Assembly: GCF_003945595.2 (NCBI RefSeq)
Contig: NW_024104620.1
Coordinates: 840,501-904,500 of the forward strand
Direction of reading: 5' to 3'
DNA from: Pipra filicauda
Lineage: Eukaryota > Chordata > Aves > Passeriformes > Pipridae
DNA length: 64,000 nt
The notes under the pieces were generated by a model, which was not told where the DNA came from, did not search any database, and saw only the letters and a list, made by a program, of their open reading frames with translations. Of this stretch, positions 46,901 to 58,710 are shown one piece after another (the first letter of the stretch is position 1; every line of letters begins with the position of its first letter). Made by a program: the position numbers and the translations under genes.

Positions 46901-49900
46901 AATTCTCTTTAAACTTCATCCTGATAAAGATTAAATATTTTCAGAGAAAATTAAAAGAATGACAGAAAAGTTGTTGCCTAAAGGGAACGGATTTTAAGAA
47001 ATCTGTGCCTTCTTTATAAGCAATAATCCCAGTGCTCATGTAATTTCAATTGACACGTGATTTATGGCTGCGAAAGAGTCTGTACAGCTCTTTCAAAACA
47101 TAAAGTGAGGGAGTGGCATCCTTTGAGCAAAAACCTCTGGGGCTCTATCTGCTTAAGTGTTTCCTAAGTTTCAGCACTATGAGAATATGAGAATACTCCA
47201 TTGTTAGGGGATTTTGGAGGCATGCCTGGATCAAGGAAGTACTTCCTCGTCATGCTGTTTCCTTTCCCAAACAATGTGAAAAATGGCCTTTTCAACCAAA
47301 CATCTCGAGGTGGTCACTTTGTACATTGTCCAACTAGAGCACAGCCATGGTAAGATAAACCATTCACTGGTATGAATGGCTCCGTGTTATTGCTGCCACT
47401 TCCTTTTTATTTTCATGGTGATTTTGTTTTGATTTATGGATATGCAGAGAAGTTCAAGCCCCTGTGTAATGATTGTGTCATAGAACTGGCCAGGGAAAAT
47501 ACCCCAAGTGACTCCCCCTTGCTCTCTGCCCTCGGCACACAGGAGCTCTCTCACCTTCACCACAGCACTCAGCTTTCCACGTGCTCCTCCAACGTGGGCT
47601 TGGTGCAGCCTGGTCACACAGAGTGAAAATGCACCTCAGAGAGTGGATTACAGGGGAATTTTGCCCCAGTGCTTTGAGTGTTCTGACTCTACTTCCAAAC
47701 AGCATTTCAGAGGAAGCAAAAGCGAGTTCACATACATGTTCTGTTCCTGGTTTAGCTCTGCATGATCCAAAGGATTTCTAACTAATCTTAAGCACACAAA
47801 ATGTGTGCATCAGAGTATTGGATGAATATCCACGTTTTAGTCCAGCACTGCTGTTGGCACACTGCAAAATACTTAGTGCCTGAATTGCATGGAAAGAGTC
47901 TTTAAATCCATTATAAATCTTTGAGATTACCACATAAAATTTTAAACTGTTTTTTAACCAATACTCAGTGGTGCTCACATTTGTTTTCTGCTCTGTATCT
48001 TGAGTTGCATATTTAAAATTACTTGGACACAGCTATTATTTTATGACCTCAAGAAAATGCCGAGCCCATGCATTGTGTATATCTTGAAGAATGTCATGAA
48101 TATTCTGTGTGCTAGTGAGGAACAATTTGGAAAAAAACTTGGAAAGTCCCTTTGAAAACTTTGGCAAGTTCTTGGTGTGTGTGGACTTGTCCAATATATA
48201 AATTACAAAATTAGGTCCATTCACCTTTGCAACTGAATTTACATTTTGAGAAATGCATTTACTGGGACCACTTTTGCTTCAGAAAGATGTAAAATAGTCA
48301 CAGCCTCAACAAAAACCAACTTAACGGTGATTTTGTTTTGAAAGGGAGCAAATTAATGTTTTTTACCAACATGGAATATTTGGAATAGCTCAGTGGCTTT
48401 GAGAGAAATTTGCCTGATTTTCTCTGACTTACTCAGCGGTAAAAGGACAGAACTGGTTTCATAATTTCTTACTATGTTTCCTTGTGACAACTTCATTCAA
48501 TTTGCAAATATTTGATCTGTGAACAGTACCAAGATATGTTATATTTATAGATATATAAAGTTATTTAGAAATAAATACACGTGGCTTTTGACTAATTTTT
48601 CTTACTGGAGCAAAACCCCAAGGAACTTACATCTCCTTTTCAGGACAGTCTTCTGTCCATAGTTTCACTAATTCTCCTGAGAACAATGGCAGTTTTATGA
48701 AAATCATTCTCTGGGGCCATGGGTTGAGTTTTTTTAATTTTGCTCATTTATTTTCTACACAAATTCTTTCTGTTGTTTGTTCAGTGTCCTTTCAGTGGTC
48801 TTTGGCAGTAACATGACTGCTGAGTTTATTCCGTCTTGCACTCTCTTTCCTGTTAACTCTGCTCCAGGGGAACAGTTGTTTGACTGAGGCATAATGGGAA
48901 TAATCTGAGTTAATGCTGGGGGCTCTAAACATTTCCTCAGCAAATAAGCAGCAGTGTGTTGATAGCCTGTAAGTATTTTATAAGTGCAATTAAATCACAG
49001 TGATTGATTGGGCTGGGGTGAAAATCAGAATCATTTAGAACAACAAATTCTTCACGGGGCAAACCCTCACTAAATTAAGAAAACACACAAAGGTACAACA
49101 AAAATAAACAATTTAAGGATTTCTGCTCTTATACCACGTTTTCCTCATTTCTCAGCTCTGTTTGGGAGGAACAACTTCATCAAAGTGAGACCTTTTGTTT
49201 CTTGAAAATACATCTTTCCTGTTGTTAATTTATGTTGAGTGAAAATACGCACTAGTTGACTGATCTAAAAGTTTAGTTGCTAAAAGTGGGAGGAAATCTG
49301 CTTCCTTTTCATTTTATCTCACGTTTCTCTCCCTGTGCCTGGCTCCAGGTTACAGGATCTTGCACTTTCGTAGTGCTCATTTCATAGTGCTCATTGGACT
49401 CCTCATTGAGCTCATTCAATTCTCTTAATTGCTGAAACCCTGTTTTTCTGCCAGGTTAGTTTTGTGCTGGTTCAGCAAACTGAGACTGCTCACCGTAGAA
49501 TCAGGTGACTCCTACTGTCATTGAAAGGGAAAGAGTGCAGGATGCAGCCAAGGCTGCAGCCTCCTGCCTGGAGAGGAGGGAAGTTGAAAACAGAAGGGTC
49601 TTGTATTTATGAAAATATCTAAAATAAAGCATGGAATTTAATGTATACTTTAGCATAGTGGTACTTGCTCCACAAAGTCACCAGGGTGCTGTGCCTGTGA
49701 AAAATTTGGATAATACCACTGCAATATCCGTGTTGCCCATTTGAGTTCTGTGTGACTAGTAGACATTGGTTTTTTGCTCTTTTTGACTTCCAAACTGTTA
49801 TATATATATATATATAAGTAACAGTTGTGTTTGTCCTTTTAAGGTAGGAACAAATACTCTCAATGGCTCTGTCCTCTTGGGAATCCATTGCTTTTGAATA

Positions 49901-50610
49901 CATTCTACTAACATGAAGACATGACAAGACAATTAAGTTTTCAACACTAATTATGGGAAATTCTGTAGTCTGGCTGATCCCTACTAAAAATATTTTTAAG
50001 AACTGGTACACATTCTATATTTTTTAAAAGTATGTTAAGATTGTAATGTTACCTTAAGTAAATCTGGATGTAGGCAGGACAGGGAAAGATCCATAAAGGA
50101 AAACAACTTGCCTTCCACAGAGCAGATACACCAATAACTTTGTTTCTAGTCCAAATAGCAAAATGGCTTCAATCCAACTATGTTTGATTACCATTAACAT
50201 GTGAAACTAATCTTAGCAGCACAGCAAAAGGCAGAAGAAATGTAGGATTGACTTTATATACATGGTATAAAGGTGAGGCACTTGCAGCAATCCGAGTTTG
50301 ATTCCTGAGGCTGTGAACTTTAGCAATTGCTTAAATAGATTGTTTTTCATTTGTAGAGATTTTGCCCTCAAGTTGTTCTTTAAGTGAGAGTTTAAGTAAT
50401 TCTAAACATAATGTTAACTGGAGGAAATGTATTCTGGTGAAAAAAACATATGACTTAGAACTCACAGGTGTCAACTGAATTATCAGGCTGTACTGAAACT
50501 CATTTTCCTGCTTTTCATGAGACATGCAATTTCCAAAGAAATGATTGTGTATTGAGAATTGTAAATAAAAGCGTTGAGAAAAACATTTCACCAGAAGTGA
50601 AAATACCACT
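43940..50610. other. AT-rich intergenic spacer downstream of CXCR4
   Basis: No gene or repeat family was recognised. A TA microsatellite lies at 49,799-49,816. Short doubled words occur near 49,371-49,394 (tagtgctcatt twice). Confidence 0.6.
49799..49816. repeat. (TA)9 microsatellite
   Basis: A run of nine TA dinucleotides in the spacer downstream of CXCR4. Confidence 0.95.
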
Positions 50611-50619
50611 CAAAATAAC

Positions 50620-51152
50620 TTTTTTTTCCAAATACTTTTATTTTATCTTGAACAGAAAATTTTGCAAACCATCAATTACTGAGAACGGGGGGCAAACCCT
50701 AGCATGTAACAGAGGAGGCTTTGGTTATAAGTGCCATTTCTACAGCGGAGTTAAGCTATTGTAAACCAAACATCTTGTAGTAAGGTAAAAATATCCAGCC
50801 AAGTTTTTAAGAATAACAGCAACACTGAAAACATTTACATATAAACAACAGAGAAATATTTTCTAAACTTTTAACAGTCACTTTGCTACAATCCAAAGGG
50901 TTTAGTTCACGTATCTATACACACAGACAGACACTAAAGCTCTTGTGAACTAACCACTTGTCCACAGGACCTGCCTAGACAGTTTGTCATCAATGCAAAA
51001 GGTTTTTTTATATAAATAAGTCAATTAAACTTCACAGAGACTAAAAGAAATAATATAAAATCCCAACTGTAAATAAATCTGTACATTATGGTCAGTCTTA
51101 TTTCGCTGAACTGTTGCGCAACTTTAAAGTGTCTGTGTATAAAAGAGCAGCG
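50620..51152 (-). other. CXCR4: CXCR4 3' UTR with conserved blocks
   Basis: The sequence between stop codon and poly(A) signal carries several blocks that, from memory, match the mammalian CXCR4 3' UTR. On the minus strand these are ctctgtgaagtttaattgac plus ttatttatata (about 51,003-51,041), gtctaggcaggtcctgtgg (about 50,965-50,983) and tggcacttataaccaaagcc (about 50,717-50,736). TTATTTATA AU-rich elements could control mRNA stability. The UTR boundaries are inferred. Confidence 0.75.
50637..50642 (-). terminator. CXCR4: CXCR4 poly(A) signal
   Basis: AATAAA lies on the minus strand (tttatt on plus) about 510 bases beyond the CXCR4 stop codon. A GT-containing stretch (gagtggtatt) follows downstream, so cleavage is expected near 50,612-50,622. 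The resulting 3' UTR length of about 530 bases fits the known receptor mRNA. No other canonical signal was seen in the 3' UTR. Confidence 0.8.
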
Positions 51153-52214
51153 TTAGCTGGAATGGAAACTTGAAGACTCGGACTCTGTAGAAACAGAAGA
51201 ATGTCCCCCACGTTTGCTTTTTGAGAGGATCTTGAGGCTGGATCCTCTGCTAACTGATGTCAAGGCATTCTGAGCTGATGTTTTGAATTTGGCACCCAGG
51301 AAGGCGTACAGGATTGGATTCAGGCAGCAGTGGAAGAACGCCAGGGCTTCCGTAATGGAGATCCATTTGTGCACTACGGTCTCCAAGCTGCAGCGATGTC
51401 GGATGACTCCCAGCAGGATGAAGGTGTCGATGCTGATGCCAATGTAATATGGCAGCCAGCAGGCAAAGAAGGCGAGGATGAGGATCACCGTGGTCTTCAA
51501 GGCTTTGCGCTTCTGGTGGCCCTTGGAGTGTGACAGCTTGGATATGATGATACAGTAGCAAGTCAGAATGATGAGACCGGGCAAGACCAGCCCTACCAGG
51601 ATGTGCTGAAACCTGAAGGAGATCAGCCACTTGTCGTTAGGGTACATGCGATCACACAGGTACTTCCCCTCCACTTCCGTGGTGCTGGCGAAGATGATGT
51701 CGGGCACTGTGAGGAGCACAGCTGGCAGCCACACGCCCACGTACACCACCTTCTCAGCCAGCAGCTTCCGCGGGCGCTGGCTGTTGGTGGCGTGGACTAT
51801 GGCCAGGTAACGGTCGAGACTTATGAAGGCCAAGATCAGGACGCTGCTGTAGAGGTTGACTGTGTAAATGACGTGAACCGCCTTGCACAGGACATTCCCA
51901 AAGTACCAGCTTATGGCCGCATCCACGGACCAGAACGGCAAGGTGATGACGAAAAGGAGGTCGGCCACAGAGAGGTGCAGCCTGTACTTATCAGTCATGC
52001 TTCTTTGTTTCTTCTGGTAGCCCATAACAATAATAACCAATCCATTGCCGATTATTCCCGTTAGGAAGATGATGGAATAGATGGTTGGCAAGAAGATCCT
52101 GTTGAAATCGGCATTCTCATGCTGGAAGCACGGTTCTCCATAGTCTCCATAGTCACCGGAACCAACCTCATCCGTGCCATTATCAGAAAATTCGATGAAT
52201 AACCCAGATGACAG
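51153..52214 (-). CDS. CXCR4: CXCR4 coding exon 2 (C-X-C chemokine receptor type 4)
   Basis: The main exon of the CXCL12 receptor, a plasma-membrane class A GPCR that guides migration of germ cells, neurons and blood cells. Acceptor AG is at 52216-52215 (ttttag|CTGTCATCTGGG) and the stop TAA at 51155-51153. It encodes 353 residues, giving 362 in total from the second exon 1 ATG. In that numbering: glycosylation site NGT at 21-23; sulfation-type tyrosines in GDYGDYGE (31 and 34); disulfide cysteines 38-284 and 119-196; ligand-pocket acids Asp107, Asp181 and Glu298; DRYLAIV at 143; CWLPYY at 261; NPILY at 308. Seven hydrophobic segments are present. The tail has [13 protein letters not shown] and the Ser-rich phosphorylation and degradation motif ending SSSFHSS. 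No frame damage is seen. The long plus-strand frames over it are shadows. Confidence 0.99.
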   Translation of the reverse strand: MSSGLFIEFSDNGTDEVGSGDYGDYGEPCFQHENADFNRIFLPTIYSIIFLTGIIGNGLVIIVMGYQKKQRSMTDKYRLHLSVADLLFVITLPFWSVDAAISWYFGNVLCKAVHVIYTVNLYSSVLILAFISLDRYLAIVHATNSQRPRKLLAEKVVYVGVWLPAVLLTVPDIIFASTTEVEGKYLCDRMYPNDKWLISFRFQHILVGLVLPGLIILTCYCIIISKLSHSKGHQKRKALKTTVILILAFFACWLPYYIGISIDTFILLGVIRHRCSLETVVHKWISITEALAFFHCCLNPILYAFLGAKFKTSAQNALTSVSRGSSLKILSKSKRGGHSSVSTESESSSFHSS

Positions 52215-53756
52215 CTAAAAAAAAATAAAAACAAATAAATTAGATGTTAGCCCCTCTGCAAAAACTTACTCTGTGTGGCAGTGTGTGTGGAGGACAGTGT
52301 GTGGAGAATGGTCCCCACCGTCACAAATGGGCAAACTTTTTGAAAACCAGATGGGAAAATACAATGTTCAAGTATATATATAAAATACACAGCAAATAAG
52401 AACATGTTAAAAAACTTCCTTTGTCTTTCTCTGAGGACTAAGGTCTTACTAAGGGGCAGGGCACGAAAGGGAAAAGAAAGGGAATGGCTGCTCCCAGAAG
52501 TCTCGCTGGTTCTGGACATCTCAGTGCTTTGATCAGATACACACCACAAATGGGAGAGCCCAGAAGGGCTGAATGCAAGAGGTTTGTCCACACAGAACAT
52601 GACCTCTCACATTTAACTCTTACAATAGAGAGCTATAAAAAAAAAATCACTTGGAAATGCTGCTGCTCCATAGTGCCTTCTCATTAAGGGGATGAGGTCA
52701 AGGAGAAATAGAGAAGGTACCCTCGGCTGATGTAATAAAGGATAAATAATAGCAAGAATTCCCTGCTGAGAAGCAAATGACAGCTCCACACACACAGGCA
52801 AGAAAAAAACCCCAAAGCCCATAAAGAAGAGAAAGAGCGAGGTGACCTTAATCAGGGGAACTCAAACCCCATGGAGGGTCACCACGTTCCCTCCCTTTGT
52901 TCCCCACCCTCTGCGGTCGCGGGGCAGGGGGTGAGCGCGGCGGGCTCACCAGACGGATCCACTGAGCACAGCGGTGGAAAAAGGAAGCGAAATTCTGGGG
53001 AGGGCATGAAAGCGCATCAGGAAACCACCAACGGTTTTGGCCACCGCGCCGAAAAGCAACGCTGGCGGGCGAGTGCCATCTGGCTCTGTGCAATTCCTCA
53101 GCTCCTCAGATTGTCCTTGTCATGCCCCGTGTCCCGCGGACCCCCGACCCCCGCGCAGGGCGCGCCCGCGGGTCCCGCAGCGCTTCGCACGCAGAGGCAC
53201 CGGCCCCGCGCGGGCATTGACCGAGTTGGAACTTGCCGGAGATCTCCGCTTCGCTCCTAACTGCTCTCAAAACCCCGTGTCAGAGGGGCTGCCTCCGAAA
53301 CGTGGGGACACCGCCGCGTTCGGGCGGCGGGGGCCGGGCCGGGCTGGCCGGGCGCTGCCGCGCTCCCGGTGCCGCCGGCAGCCCGCGGACAGGACGGGCA
53401 CCGGGCCAAAGGGATGCCCTTCCCTGGAGTCACATCGCTCCAAACTTCTTCGCCTGTTCTCCCCCTCACCGTTCCCGTGGCTGAATGCTCTGCCGGCGTT
53501 TTCCAGCCCGCAAAAGCGCCACATGTCCCTTGACCCGCCGGCCGGGCAGCAGAGCCCGCGGGCAGGAGAAGGTCCGGCCGTGGCTGCAGCGGTGCCAAGG
53601 TCCGAAGCGCTGCGGGCAGAGGCAGCAGCTGCCGGGGCTCAGGGTCGAGCCCCGCTCGCCTGCGCCCCGCAGACCCCTCCGTTGTCCCGACCCCGCCACC
53701 CGCAGCCTCCGCCGAGGGCAGCTTTGTTTGCAAACAGCGCGCACATGGGCACTTAC
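52215..53756 (-). other. CXCR4: CXCR4 intron (1.54 kb)
   Basis: The single intron, after the first few codons, is the conserved CXCR4 gene structure. The exon 1 side (about 52,890-53,756) is CpG island; the exon 2 side is AT-rich with a poly(T) acceptor tract. Retention of this intron would begin translation differently (as in the human long isoform), but nothing in the sequence shows this happens here. No other exon or repeat was recognised. Confidence 0.93.
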
Positions 53757-53795
53757 ATCCAGGCTGTCGAGGCTGCTGTCCATGCTCTGAGCCAT
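53757..53795 (-). CDS. CXCR4: CXCR4 coding exon 1 with two in-frame ATGs
   Basis: The minus strand reads ATG GCT CAG AGC ATG GAC and continues to encode MAQSMDSSLDSLD before a perfect donor (GAT|gtaagt, GT at 53756-53755) in phase 0. It joins LSSGLFIEF of exon 2. Two starts are possible. The first ATG (53795) has C at -3, a weaker context. The second (53783) has A at -3 and G at +4, and gives MDSSLDSLD, comparable to the short MDGLD-type start I recall for chicken. The second is therefore more likely, with leaky scanning possible. The extra residues lengthen the N-terminus by about ten over human CXCR4 (352 residues). Confidence 0.93.
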
Positions 53796-53960
53796 CGGGC
53801 GGCTCCGGGCTCTCGGGCTGTTGCCGCCGCGCCTCTCGCAGTGACACCACTCGCCGCTGCTCCAAACACGCCCCGGCTCTTCTGGCGGGACGCGGCTCTT
53901 ATAAGTTGCGGGGCTGCCCCCCCGCCCCCGGGGCAGCCCCGTCTGGCTCCTCCCCGGCGG
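53796..53960 (-). promoter_or_regulatory. CXCR4: CXCR4 core promoter (TATA-like box and GC box)
   Basis: On the minus strand a TATA-like cttataag lies at 53,905-53,898, about 100 bases upstream of the start codons, with a GC box (gggggcgggggg) at about 53,929-53,917. A start of transcription near 53,870 and a 5' UTR of 75-90 bases are inferred, similar to the known gene. The promoter lies in a CpG island of about 52,890-54,110 that also covers exon 1 and half of the intron. Confidence 0.75.
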
Positions 53961-54109
53961 GTGCCGCCCGGACTTCGGGCGGGCGCCTCGGGCCGCTCTT
54001 TGTCTGCGCCCCGGGCATGGGAACTGCACTTGCCCGGCGCGCCCGCGGGGGCCACGCACCTCGCGGGGACATTTGCCACCCTCTGATTGATGTGTTCATA
54101 CAAGCGGGC

Positions 54110-54687
54110 TTTTGAATTTCCCCTCAAGAGCATTCTTTGAAGTGTGTTGTCGGGCCCCGTGTTGCCATGGGTACTCCAGGCGGGCTCCCGGGGAAGTCGC
54201 TAGTCCAGGAATCGTGGTGGAGGAGGAAGAGGAGTGTAAAAATAGGCAACTTTGTCCTCAAAGTTGTCGCTCCCCCGCGCTGAAGAGAGAGTGTACTGAG
54301 AGAGGCAGGAAGAAAGGGATGGTCCCTAGTGAGGGATCTGAGGGATCAGAGTTCTGCAAACCTTTGAGGGGTTCTGCAAGGTGAGTGGTCTGCAGGTTGC
54401 CTACTGAACTCTGGCATCTGTGGTTTTGGGTGAGAAGTCTGATGATGATCTGTTTCCGGTAGTTGGATGATGTAAAAACAACGACAACAACAACCACAAG
54501 ATAAAACCGTGAAATTAAGTCAGCACTCATATAGAATTAAAATAGCAGTCATATAACATAGGTTTGCAAGGGAAAACTACCAAATATAAAGAAAAACAAA
54601 CCAGAATAATTGCTTTTCCTTTCTCTGGAGTCTCAATACTGTTGATATTCATGCAGGTAAATTAATTTGCAGAAAAGATTTTGTTTA
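54110..54687. other. CXCR4 upstream flank
   Basis: The edge of the CpG island passes into AT-rich DNA. A run of GTT/CAA triplets occurs near 54,478-54,500 (acaacgacaacaacaacca). No gene was recognised. Confidence 0.6.
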
Positions 54688-55085
54688 CAGAATCGCAGAA
54701 TCAATTAGGTTGGAAAAAACCTCTGGGATCATCAAATCTAACCTAAGCCCTGACACAACCATGTCAAACACACCACGGCACCCAGTGCCACGTCCAGTCT
54801 TTCCTTAAACACTTCCAGGGACAGTGACTTCACTACCTCCCAGGGCAGCCCATTCCAGTTCCTAATCACCCTTTCTGTGAAGAACTTCTTCCTGATGTCC
54901 AACTGAAACCTCCCCTGGCACAACTTAAAACTGTGTCCTCTTGTCTTGTCGCTGGTTTCCTGGGAGAAAAACCCAACTCTCACCTGGCTACACCCTCCTG
55001 TGGTTGTAGAGAGTGATGAGGTCTCCCCTGAGCCTTCTCTCCGGGCTAAACAACCTCAGCTCCCTCAGCCACTCCTTATAAGAGG
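54688..55085 (-). repeat. CR1 LINE, terminal ORF2 and 3' end
   Basis: The plus strand begins cagaatcgcagaatcaatta, then ggttggaaaaaacctctggg, and ends with the cctcagctccctcagccact region. The reverse strand still translates as a CR1 ORF2 tail, with [20 protein letters not shown] readable between about 54,760 and 54,880. The element is 5' truncated and lies 0.9 kb upstream of the CXCR4 promoter. It is the best-preserved minus-oriented CR1 in the window. Confidence 0.95.
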
Positions 55086-55089
55086 GGAA

Positions 55090-58000
55090 CCCCAACAGTG
55101 AAACTCTTAGAATAGTGTGTGGAGCGTGTGTGTGTCCCCTCAGTTTCACAGCTCACACCACAGTGAGTAACTCTATTGGGAATTATTGATTCAGCTGTTC
55201 AGATTTGCTCTTTACAGTTGGAGTTTGGAGTGGAAAGAAGACTAAGAAAGAGAGCAGCATTCTTTATGTGATAACAATATGCTCAAATTACCCCGGTAAC
55301 CTCAAGGGATGAAAAAAGTGAAACTTTGACAAAAGTTTTATTATTAAATGCCCCTATTGCCAACCTACGTGCTCCCAGTCAGTTAAAACACCAGTTTTAG
55401 ATGCAAATCTTATTTCCAGGTATTTGACAAGAATTACTGTCTTACGCTTCCCCTAAAGCTTTAGAACTCTTTCTCACGCACTACAGTGAGTATGAGTTTG
55501 GTTATGATTAATAACCAAATAACGGTTATCTTTAAAAACATGGTGTGTAAGGTATGACCTATAATGCCATTGTGTACTTCAACTACATTTTAATTCAATA
55601 GTAATTAGTATTTTGCTAGTAGGTCTGGAAAATCACATACAAGTTGCATTAAAAGGAAACTAATTTTCTAAATAAGTTGGGAAATACCAGTCTTCAGAAA
55701 ACTCAGGATCTACTCTGAGTTTATACCCTGAAATATTTGAAAGGGATACCATGCTAGAATTCTACAGAAATAAAAAATCTTCTCCTGAATCCCCCTTTTC
55801 AGATACTAACCCTAACCTTACAATACCATAAATCTACTCTGTCAAACTTCTTTAAAAACAAGTGTGACCAAAGTATAATTATTGGTATTTGTTCCTTATT
55901 TTCCATAGAACCTGTGATACATTCACTGCTTTTTAGACACAAAAATAGGAAAGCACATGCTCCAAGTAATCAAAGAATGTGCAGCACAACATTAGGTGGC
56001 CAGGCAGATAAATGAGCAAATGAGGGATTTTTATGTACAGATGAGTAGGATCATGTCTAAATAGTTTTCTCTCACTCTTTCCCTTGTGGAGGATGCCCAG
56101 CTCACGGCACCAGCAGGTGCTGGGCAGTTCTCAGCAGGGAGATGCTGCTGCAAAGGCTCTCCAGCCCACTGGGCCTGCAAGCCTGGGAACAAGGTTTCAC
56201 AAAGATGTATATTGAACAGGTGCTGAAACATTGCTCAGGGCAGTATAGAGACGTATAGAGGAGGTGAACTTTCAGGAGAGATTGGGTTGCACCTTGCCAG
56301 AAATTCATGTGGCTGAGAGATGTATTTTTATGCAGAAGTATTCCCATCTACCTGTGCAAGGCAGGACATTAAAATACGCTCGTGGTGCTGGTGGCTTGTG
56401 GCAATGGTGCAGATGAGCAGAAGATATCTATGCACATGAACTCTGGAGCTCTTGGACAAGTCTGGGAGTTGGTTGGTTTTGGGGTGGACAGCAGGGACCC
56501 TGACATGTGGGGCAGGGAAGCACAGTGCAGTTGTGCCCCAGTAGGCAAGTGTTCTCACAGCTCCATTTTACCGTGCAGATGGACCCGTAACAGCAGAGAT
56601 TATTATGTAAAAATTGATTTAGTTAATTAATGGGATATGGAACTGTCACTCAGTTATTTGTGTTCATAGATAACGTAAGAAATTGGGAACTGTGGAGTGA
56701 TCTGCTTCCCTGAATTAGCCCTGAAGGCCATAGTTCTGAGTGCTGGGAAATTTGGGGATTGATACCCTATCCGATGAGATGTCACTGAAAGGTGTTTGGA
56801 TGAAGGTCCTCTAAAACTGTCATTCACACTGCTACTTTGCTATCTGTAATCTCTTTTGTTTCCTCTATCAGAAAATCCATGTGAAAACTTCCTTTGCTGC
56901 ACAGAGGACCATCCGGGGCAAGTTAATGATTTCCAAAGTGATAAAAGAAGGGAGCTGTTTCTGCAGAGCATGTAATTCAGAGTCAGCCACAAATCTTCTT
57001 AAGACAGAGCTAGCAAATAGCAATTTCCAAGCTTATGTTTTGCATGACATGTTTTTCTGGTCACAGAATTACTGTGAAAATCAGACCTTTCTCAACCCAT
57101 GTAATACATATTTTTGTTACTGAAAACCCGCCCTCGGAGAGTCAAAATCCTGCATGTTCTTACACTGTTGTGCTGACAGTACAATTCCTCAGTTGTGAAT
57201 TATTAACTTTCTTTTTTTGTCTTCTAAAAAGAGACATAAGTGCTTGTCATGCAAGAGCAAAATAGTTTCTAACAAACCTTTCTAATGGGAAAAATACCCT
57301 TTCGATTCAGCATCCACAGATGCAGGAAAAACAAATTGCATTTTATTTAACTATGTTAAATGATTTACTTAATCTGAAGGCTTCACAAGTGCCCTTAACA
57401 AAGTAAACTTCTAGCTAATAAAAGTCTGATGAGACCATTACCTGTGGGCAATACCTAACAAAAAGGGGATATTATCCCTGGTTTATGTAATAGATGAATG
57501 CTAACATGTATTAATTACAACGATGTATTAATAAATTGTTCCTTACTTTTTAGCATTAATGGAGCTCTACTTTCAGGACACATCACAGAAATACAGCAAT
57601 AGGGCTGAAAATACTGTACTATATAGTAGGGAGTGAATAAGTTTCAACTATTCGCTGATTTTCTCTTTGCATGTCAATTCCTGTACTGAAAGGCTTCTGA
57701 AAGGAGGGAGAGCATCTTCTGAAAAACATAACAGAAAATGTGCTCAGGGGTTGCAAGGCATCAGCTCTGAGCAGTGGGTTTTTCTGTCCTAAGAAGTATT
57801 CCAGGAACCAGTGCTGTGAACTTGCCCCTGGATGAAAAGTGGTTTCCTGATAAAGCTCAAACTTTTATTACAATACACTGGATTGACTTAATGGATCTCC
57901 CAGTGGCCTGAAGTTGTATACACAGAGAGGAAAAGGATACACTCTCCCTTTCCCATCTGATCTTTCTGTTGAAAGTGGGAGAGGTATCAATCTTACGCCT

Positions 58001-58520
58001 GTTCCAAGGGTTACAAGCGCTTCGCTGGGGTTGGGTTTCACTTAATGGCTTTCTTTGCTCTTGGTTCTCAGAGCTGCCTTTCTCCATTTCTTTCTGCCTG
58101 GGCTGCAGTGAAACAAGCCAACCAACTGTTACCCTGATCCTAGAAGGAAAGTGTCTGCCCAATTTATGGGCAGGGAGCCACCTAAACTTACAGATTTGAA
58201 AGCAGAAAGACAGAATAAAACCTGCAAAGGAGCAGGACATATCTTTCAATTGGTAGCATGTTACATCACCGTAGAAATAAGTCCCCTTATGAAAGGAATG
58301 ACACTTGAATATCAGAACAAAATTAAAGGAAAAACCTTACATCAGTATAAGACAACAAAAGTGGCATAAAAACACCCAGGTTTCTTGATGGTTCCTTGCT
58401 TTTAACAAGGAGAATTTGTTTTGTTTCCTTTAAGTATTGCCACGAGGCCAATAGGTCTAAAGTCAGCACAGAAAAGTCAGCACAAAAAAAGAAGTGCTGT
58501 CCTCTAAAAAGAATCCTAGT
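55090..58520. other. AT-rich intergenic spacer upstream of CXCR4
   Basis: No gene or repeat family was recognised. A 9-bp inverted repeat (tttggttat / ataaccaaa, loop 5) lies at 55,497-55,519. Conserved enhancers would be plausible here but cannot be identified from one sequence. Confidence 0.55.
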
Positions 58521-58524
58521 GACT

Positions 58525-58710
58525 CTTGTGTTTTAATCCCACCTCCATCTGTGGCCTGCAGCAAATCACTTAACCCTCTGACTGTGTGCACCCAACTGTA
58601 AAATGGGGATAACAATACCTACTTACCTACCTCAGAGGAGAGTTGTAGGGATTAATTGGTTGATGTTTGCAAGGCACTTTGAAGACAGAAAGTGCTTATT
58701 TTAGAGCCTG
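58525..58710 (+). repeat. MIR-like SINE (ancient)
   Basis: The segment follows the MIR consensus order from memory: ttttaatcccacctccatct, gcaaatcacttaaccctctg, then tgtaaaatggggataacaat, acctacctcagaggagagtt, gtagggattaattggttgat and aaggcactttgaa. MIR elements are abundant in mammals but old and sparse in birds, so this is a notable survivor. Boundaries are approximate. Confidence 0.85.

Noticed and set aside
51603..52064. A 153-codon plus-strand frame inside CXCR4 exon 2
   Set aside because: It is an antisense shadow of the conserved receptor coding sequence.
53037..54086. A 349-codon plus-strand frame and several minus-strand frames over the CXCR4 CpG island
   Set aside because: GC-rich promoter and intron sequence gives chance open frames rich in Pro, Arg and Ala. 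They conflict with the well-supported CXCR4 exon 1 and splice sites.
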